Positions 58,251 to 64,000 of a stretch of 64,000 nucleotides of DNA are shown one piece after another. This stretch comes from Serilophus lunatus (taxonomy: Eukaryota > Chordata > Aves > Passeriformes > Eurylaimidae), in assembly GCA_013399895.1 (NCBI GenBank), contig VXBA01001343.1, positions 899 through 64,898 of the forward strand, in the 5' to 3' direction. Every line of letters starts with the position of its first letter. The first letter of the stretch is position 1. The notes under the pieces are model-generated. The model worked only from the letters and a program-made list of their open reading frames with translations, was not told the origin of the DNA and made no database searches. The translations under genes were made by a program, and so were the position numbers.

Positions 58251-61200
58251 CTTTTGTCAGCATTGCAAGAGGGCAGATTATTACAAAACCTCTGGGAGCA
58301 TTTATGATGTTTTACTGATCCACAAGTCTGGCATTTGCATTTATGCAGCAAAAAAAAAAAAAAAGTGTCATTATCATGAATTACTCAGGTAGAGCTTCAT
58401 GGATACTGCCTTCAGTTACTATCATTTATTTTTTGGATGAAATCCACTATTGTGCAACTCTCTGTAAAAATCACAGGTACCTCTTAGAGAGTGTAAGCCC
58501 AGAGGGGAAGTGATGAGTAGACATTGTGCTTGTACTTTACACCACAGCAAATATCATCCCACAGGCATTACCTGATGTGCCTTGAATGTTCAAAACAGAT
58601 GGTAACAGAACTCTCTTTTTCTAACAGTCTTCTCTGGATTTCAGTGAAAGAGCAAAAATATTATATCCCTTCAGCTCAAAACACTAATGAACAGCAGAAA
58701 CGCTCCTTATAAGAATTCTGCACTCCTCTCCTTGCTATCATAATCCCGATTTTAAATGAGGACACAGTCAGGTGACACAGAACCTTTGAGATTACACTTC
58801 TCAAGAAAAATGAGTCATTTTTTCTTGTTACCACCCTTATGGCTGGAATTTTCTGGAGCAGACCCACTGCAGAAGTCTGGAAAACACAGGAAATACAAAC
58901 CTTCCTATTTAAATGGAAATGCAAGATTTATAATAACTGATGGATAAGGTGTATCTGTTTTGTCTAATTTAAAATCAAGACATCTATACAGGCTATAATA
59001 TAAATGTGTTTTTAGAGCAGGAAAGGCCACAGCAACAAAGGAAGTAAAATATATCAACTCAGGCTGTAGCTCATTTGAAAACTCACTTAACATCAGAAAA
59101 ACAAGGACTTGGTTGATTTGGGAAGAGGATTGGGATAGAGCAGGCTAAGGTCCAGCACACAGCACTCAAAAAAGAGCCAAAATTGAATGGAAAATATGAC
59201 AAGTCTGGAAAAGCTGACCAAGCCTTGCTGATTTACATGTGCTTTCCATTGTAATTAGCTGCCTGATGCTGGAGAGCTGATTGATCATGACCCCTGGGAG
59301 GAGTTGCGTGACTGCGGAATCCCTCGAGTTGATCACTTAAAATATATCTCATAACGAGTCCTTGGTATTTTCCAGTGTTTGGCACAGACGTAAAGACACA
59401 GCAACCCCTGGCCCAGCATCTCTGCCTCGTTTTGCCCATTTCCAGTCACTACAGACTGAGCCTGTTAGAGCAAGAAAACAGAGAGATTCACGTATTTGAA
59501 TCCCTGTTTTCCCTCTCTGACTTTTGTATAATTCAACCATTACACTTAAACCACCAGAACACACTTATCTTTAAGTATATAAGGACCCAGAATCTTATCA
59601 ACACATCTATTCCAGTGTCCTACCTTCTTTGTGTTTGTATTTCATGGACCAGCACAAGCAAATTCAAGATGCAGAGAGAGAAGGGCTTGTACTATTCCCC
59701 CTATTCCCACACCCACCCAGCAGACAAGGAGCAGAAATGCCTCTCCAGTCCATTCATGAAAACATAAAATCTCCCCTCATGATGTGCTGGGCCAGGGGTG
59801 CATTCAAAGTGCTCCTTGTGCCTGGAGGAGACTTGATAGAGTTTTATGTACAACTTCTGGGATTCTCTTTCAACTAATGATAGATATGTTTCAGCAGCCA
59901 AATGCAAATTCATTCTTTTCCTTCTGTTATTTGGATCCATGAGTGTTTGCTTTACAGGGTGTGCTCATAAATTGGTGCAAACCCTCAGGTTAAACCCATG
60001 TCACCTGGAGCAAAAGCATTTTGGCAAGAAGAGAGCTAAACTACAGAGGTGTGGAAAGGTGCAGTGCAATGGGCACAGGGATGAGTGCTCCGGGTCTGAA
60101 TGAATCCATCTGGAGTTTCTGTGCAATTCCCTTCTTCCCTCAGTTGTCTTCCCTACAAAACAAGGACTAGCCAAGGCACTAGTCAACAGAAAACTTATTC
60201 CACAGTCCAGGAAACAAGGGAAACACTTCACCTGAATCTGTTAGAGGAGGCAAAACTATCCCTGCTCTTTGCAGAGGAGAAGAGAGCTGTTCTTTTCCTC
60301 CCACTCTCTCCTACCTGCACCTCTGAGGATTACAACGTGTTTACTCACAGTACATATGTTCTGCAAGGGTTTCTTACCTGATATTTGCACAATATTTTGC
60401 TCCCGGAGAACACCATGCAAGAATTATCATCCTGTGGAAAAACTTCCTGCAAATGTTCCCCACAGCAAGTGGCATAAAGCAAAAACTTGGGAATGGGATG
60501 TGACTCATATGCCTGTAATGATAGCCCTGGAGATGCTGCTGCTTTCAAATACCACCATCAGATACCAGATCAAGATTAATAATTGCAGGCCTGTTAGAAG
60601 GAAGACAGAGATGCAGAGTGACTTGTGTGTGCAAGTACAGAGGAATCAAGAGTCAGCACTGCTATAGTTGTCCCCAAAATAATCCAAAATCATTAAGACT
60701 TTGTGATCACTTCCCACCAAGCATAAACAATTCACGGAGTTAAAACCAATGTTACATAAACAAACAAATGTTGGGGATTTTTTTTTTTTTAAGATGTAAT
60801 GATGGGTTGTTCACAAACACATTCAGACTGTGCTAAAGGATACTGGCTGGGAATATAAAATATGTTGCTTATTTACATAAAGACATATTTTTAACTTGAA
60901 TTTTAAACCCATTCAAGTCAATGACAGCTGCCAATTTTAGAATCAGTCCAGTCAGGCCTAGCAGAGAAGTTAACATTGCCTTGCCTGGGATACCAAATAA
61001 CACCAAGGGCTCAAATACACCAGCATTTCCATAGGATAGGAATTTGATAGGCATCTGCTGCTCTCCTGTAATTCTCCACTTCCATATACACTGCAGGCAG
61101 GAAATCTGAATTAACTCAGCCAGCTTCCATTGAAGAAGCCACACTTGAATCCATCACATCCTGATTTTTAGTGGAAATATAAAACACACATGAGTTGCCA

Positions 61201-61684
61201 TCATATATCAGCAGTTGGATAAAGGTCTCTTGCCTTGTGATAACCTTTTTGCTGTGCCCTCTATGCACATAAATGTCTGAGTCTAATGTGAGGTCCTTCA
61301 CCTCTGCTCAAATACACTGTTTTTTATAAACATAAAATATATTTCTATATGAAATAAAAAGGTAAGTTTGGAGGAGCTGGGATTAGGTCTGCAAGCAGGA
61401 ATCACAACCTGCCAGCAGTATGGGATGTTGTAGCAGGCAATTTATATTTCACAACAGTGAAAGAAAGATGATCTTTGTGGTCTTTTATGGAAAACATGCT
61501 CCTGTCATTCAGTGTCCTCACACTCCCACCAGGAATTAAACACTGAGACACTATTTTGATCTCTGTCATTGTCTGCTCCTGCTTCAGGATGAATGGAGAA
61601 TTGCAAGTTTTCCAGCATGGAGCCATTTGAGTGACTGTACTTCTCTTCAAGAATACTAATATTTTTTTTTTATATATTTGTTTT
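58251..61684. other. AT-rich unassigned DNA, 3.4 kb
   Basis: No gene or CR1 is supported. It includes a 15-A run (58350-58364) and a T run near 60779-60791. Frames of 130-132 codons (59375-59767 and 60269-60667, +) lack domains. Confidence 0.4.
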
Positions 61685-61781
61685 AGCTCTGGGCCACCTG
61701 ATCTAGTGGAAGGTGCCCCTGCCCATGACAAGGAGGTGGAATGGGATGATCTTTAAGGTCCTTTCCAACCCAAATCATTTG
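61685..61781 (+). mobile_element. Short CR1 3' terminus
   Basis: 'gggccacctgatctagtgga', 'aggtgcccctgcccatgaca', 'gatgatctttaaggtccttt' and 'ccaacccaaatcatttg' form the sense 3' end. Confidence 0.9.
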
Positions 61782-64000
61782 CATTCAAAAAAAGAAAAGT
61801 TCAAGTCTAAAGTCTCCAAGATGTGATTTCTCTCTTTTCAGTGATGGTAGATGAGTTTAGGAAACAAGTGTAGACTCATCATGAGCCTGAAGTGAACAGG
61901 AGTAGGTGACCCAGCTGACAGCACTGCAATTAATACTTTCCTGACACAAAATTTTTTGAACACTTGTCTCTGCATAGAAGTGTGGGTTAATATATCAAGA
62001 CTACTGGTTAAATTGTTGTAAAGCAACATCCATCCAAAAATATTATCCTGAAGATGAAGATAGTTCTTCCAAGGAATCCAGTAGAGCATTTTTCAGAAGC
62101 ACATAGACCCAGCTTTATAGCACCAGGCAGTGATACCTGGCTGCTTCGAGGTTCTCTGCTGGCAGTGACCACATCAAAATTCACCAATTATTGTGCAGAA
62201 CTAGGAGAAAAAAAGGGTAAAAATAAGTATATATGTGTGTACACATGTGGAAATGACACATTTGCCCTCTCCCTCAGCCTGTCCTCTCTTTAACTGCTCT
62301 GAGAACCCCAGAACACTTTGGGGGTTTTTGCTTTGTGCCATGGCAGGTGGGAAAGTAAATCAAATTCTTTCCAATCACATGACAAGCAGAGGAAAGAGAT
62401 GTCACTTTTTAACCCCCAAATTGCTCCTAGAAAAAAATGGTTCCAAGTGTAGCTCTGTAGTATTTGTGTCTGCATGTCCAGTGTGCCATGAGGAGGGTAA
62501 AGGCCCCTTTGTTTGCTGCTGGGCAAAACATCAGTTGATTTGACACCTTGGTGCTGAGATAAACCTCAGATTTAGGTGTTAGCCTGCATTTCAAAACATA
62601 AATGCAAAATAGTCCTTTTATAGCTTTATTTTGTTAGGTCTTCATTCTCCAAATCAGTCTCATTGTTAGAGTGGCACTTAAAAGAAAGAGGAGCTGGCAA
62701 GCCAACAACAGCAAGGCCCATGTAGGTCATTGAATCACCAACTTCATGTGAGTCACCAACAGAACAGCAATGCATTATCTAAGGTAATGTTTGCTAAACA
62801 TTTTCTTTTGACAGGGAGACATATGCTGCACTGTTGGTTCATTAGGAGGTGTTTTAATTGTCAGACATTAGTCTGGCATTTTCACGTTGCCTTCTTCCAG
62901 CTCAGGCTCTGTCAAATGAGCTAAACAAAGAAGGACTTCCAGTGATCAACTGTCAGCCCATGGGCTGGTTATTTTTGAAAGAAATCCTGTCTGCCATCTT
63001 CTGAGCCTTCCCACAGACACAGGTCTCTTTGTTTTCCTCTGTACACTCAAAGCTAGGGGAAAAAAACCCCCAAACCTGCTATAGTTAGTCTGGGTGATTT
63101 TGGAGAGGACCCAGACCAAAGGTGCTACTGCTTTCAAACTAAGGGTTTTTTTAATAGTTTGGATAAAAGCCTACCTTGATTTTGAGCTATTTTAACTGCA
63201 AAATGGATTTTAAATTAAAATGTTAAGGGCTGGACTCTGGAGGCACAGATGGTACCTGGTGACTAAGCCCCACAGAAAATGAGCAGGATTTGGGTGTTTC
63301 ATTCCCCTAGATGACATTACACATCTCCCACTAAACCTTTCTAGTAAGGACCCAAAGAAATCCTTTTCTTTTTTTTCTTAACTTCATTCTCCTGTTTGAG
63401 TCTTCTCTTACAAAAATAAGTTGAATTGCTTCAAGTGTTGGAGATTTTTCTCTGGTTCTCCTTAGAAATGGTGAAAGGGAAATAAAAATCCACAGCTGGT
63501 GGTCCTCAGCCTGTGATAAAAATTTTGAGGGATGTACACCACCTGGATAGAGGTCAGTCTGGTATTTCAGTTTGTCTTTGGGTTATTTCCCTGGTTCTCT
63601 GCCTCTGACTTCTCCTGAAGGGACCTCCCTGTGAGTGGGAATTACCTTCTCCCTCCCTCAAGGGGTGCTGAGTGTCCAAGCCACCTTCAGAAGGGAGGGG
63701 CATTCCAAGCACCTCACACTTTACACACTGAGCCCAGCAAGTGTCAGGAAACGAATTTTCATCTGTAACCATCCATCATTTTCTTGCCATATGTGTCAGC
63801 TCCCCTGGTTAGGATCATATCCCAGAGCACACTAAAGGAGATGGTTCATCTCCCTCCACAGGGGATATTTATGACAGCCCTGGTAATATTGCAATGGGAC
63901 TTTTTACTACACTTGTACAGAAATAGAAATACTCCTCTGCTCTGCTTTGCTTTACTTTGCTTTGTTCCAAATGCACTTTTTACCTCTTGGAAATCACTCT
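61782..64000. other. Unassigned DNA to window end
   Basis: No gene or CR1 is supported. The only clear structure is a pentanucleotide repeat near the end. Confidence 0.4.
63935..63964. repeat. (CTTTG/CTCTG)n pentanucleotide repeat
   Basis: Six units of CTCTG or CTTTG (one CTTTA) in succession. Confidence 0.9.

Noticed and set aside
1..64000. Endogenous retrovirus or LTR elements
   Set aside because: I found no paired long terminal repeats, primer-binding site or retroviral protein motifs. The reverse-transcriptase remnants are of CR1 type.

Overview
The window looks like nuclear DNA from a bird, most likely a passerine. It is AT-rich, poor in long reading frames, and carries at least 31 recognisable fragments of CR1 non-LTR retrotransposons. 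These end in variants of the CR1 3' signature (GATTCTGTGATTCT-like octamer tails) and belong to several subfamilies. I see no bacterial operons, tRNA, rRNA, CRISPR array or convincing LTR pair. I recognise no known protein-coding gene, so the window is probably intergenic or intronic.

Layout. From 1 to 8.2 kb there are eight CR1 fragments in both orientations, plus a GC-rich inverted repeat (1008-1115). From 8.2 to 14.1 kb there is a CR1-free, AT-rich stretch with a 20-bp tandem repeat. From 14.1 to 16.7 kb lie two large minus-strand CR1 copies, the second with about 230 codons of still-open reverse-transcriptase reading frame. From 17.2 to 18.1 kb there is a compositionally distinct GC-rich island. 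It holds a possible small intron, a 139-140 bp tandem duplication and an 81-bp in-frame Ala/Lys-rich repeat, and it is the only place that resembles an undescribed gene. From 19.6 to 30.6 kb there are scattered CR1 fragments, one possible isolated exon (28909-28995) and an AT-rich block that could be a conserved noncoding element. At 30.6-32.2 kb a 957-base run of N lies between two CR1 copies pointing at each other. From 32.2 to 43.3 kb the DNA is almost repeat-free. From 43.3 to 61.8 kb CR1 copies recur, separated by 1-3 kb of unassigned DNA. The last 2.2 kb is featureless apart from a pentanucleotide repeat.

Two observations concern the sequence as a whole. First, four CR1 copies (3841, 14100, 44290, 53785) share a core of about 190-245 bp that is nearly identical, while their 3' ends are strongly diverged. 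That suggests gene conversion or, quite possibly, consensus filling of repeats by a short-read assembler. Second, the three isolated single N bases (17703, 29060, 55727) sit exactly at repeat boundaries, as expected of closed scaffold joints, so sequence may be missing there. One of them interrupts the candidate gene.

All calls come from reading the sequence. Subfamily assignment, conservation and expression were not computed.
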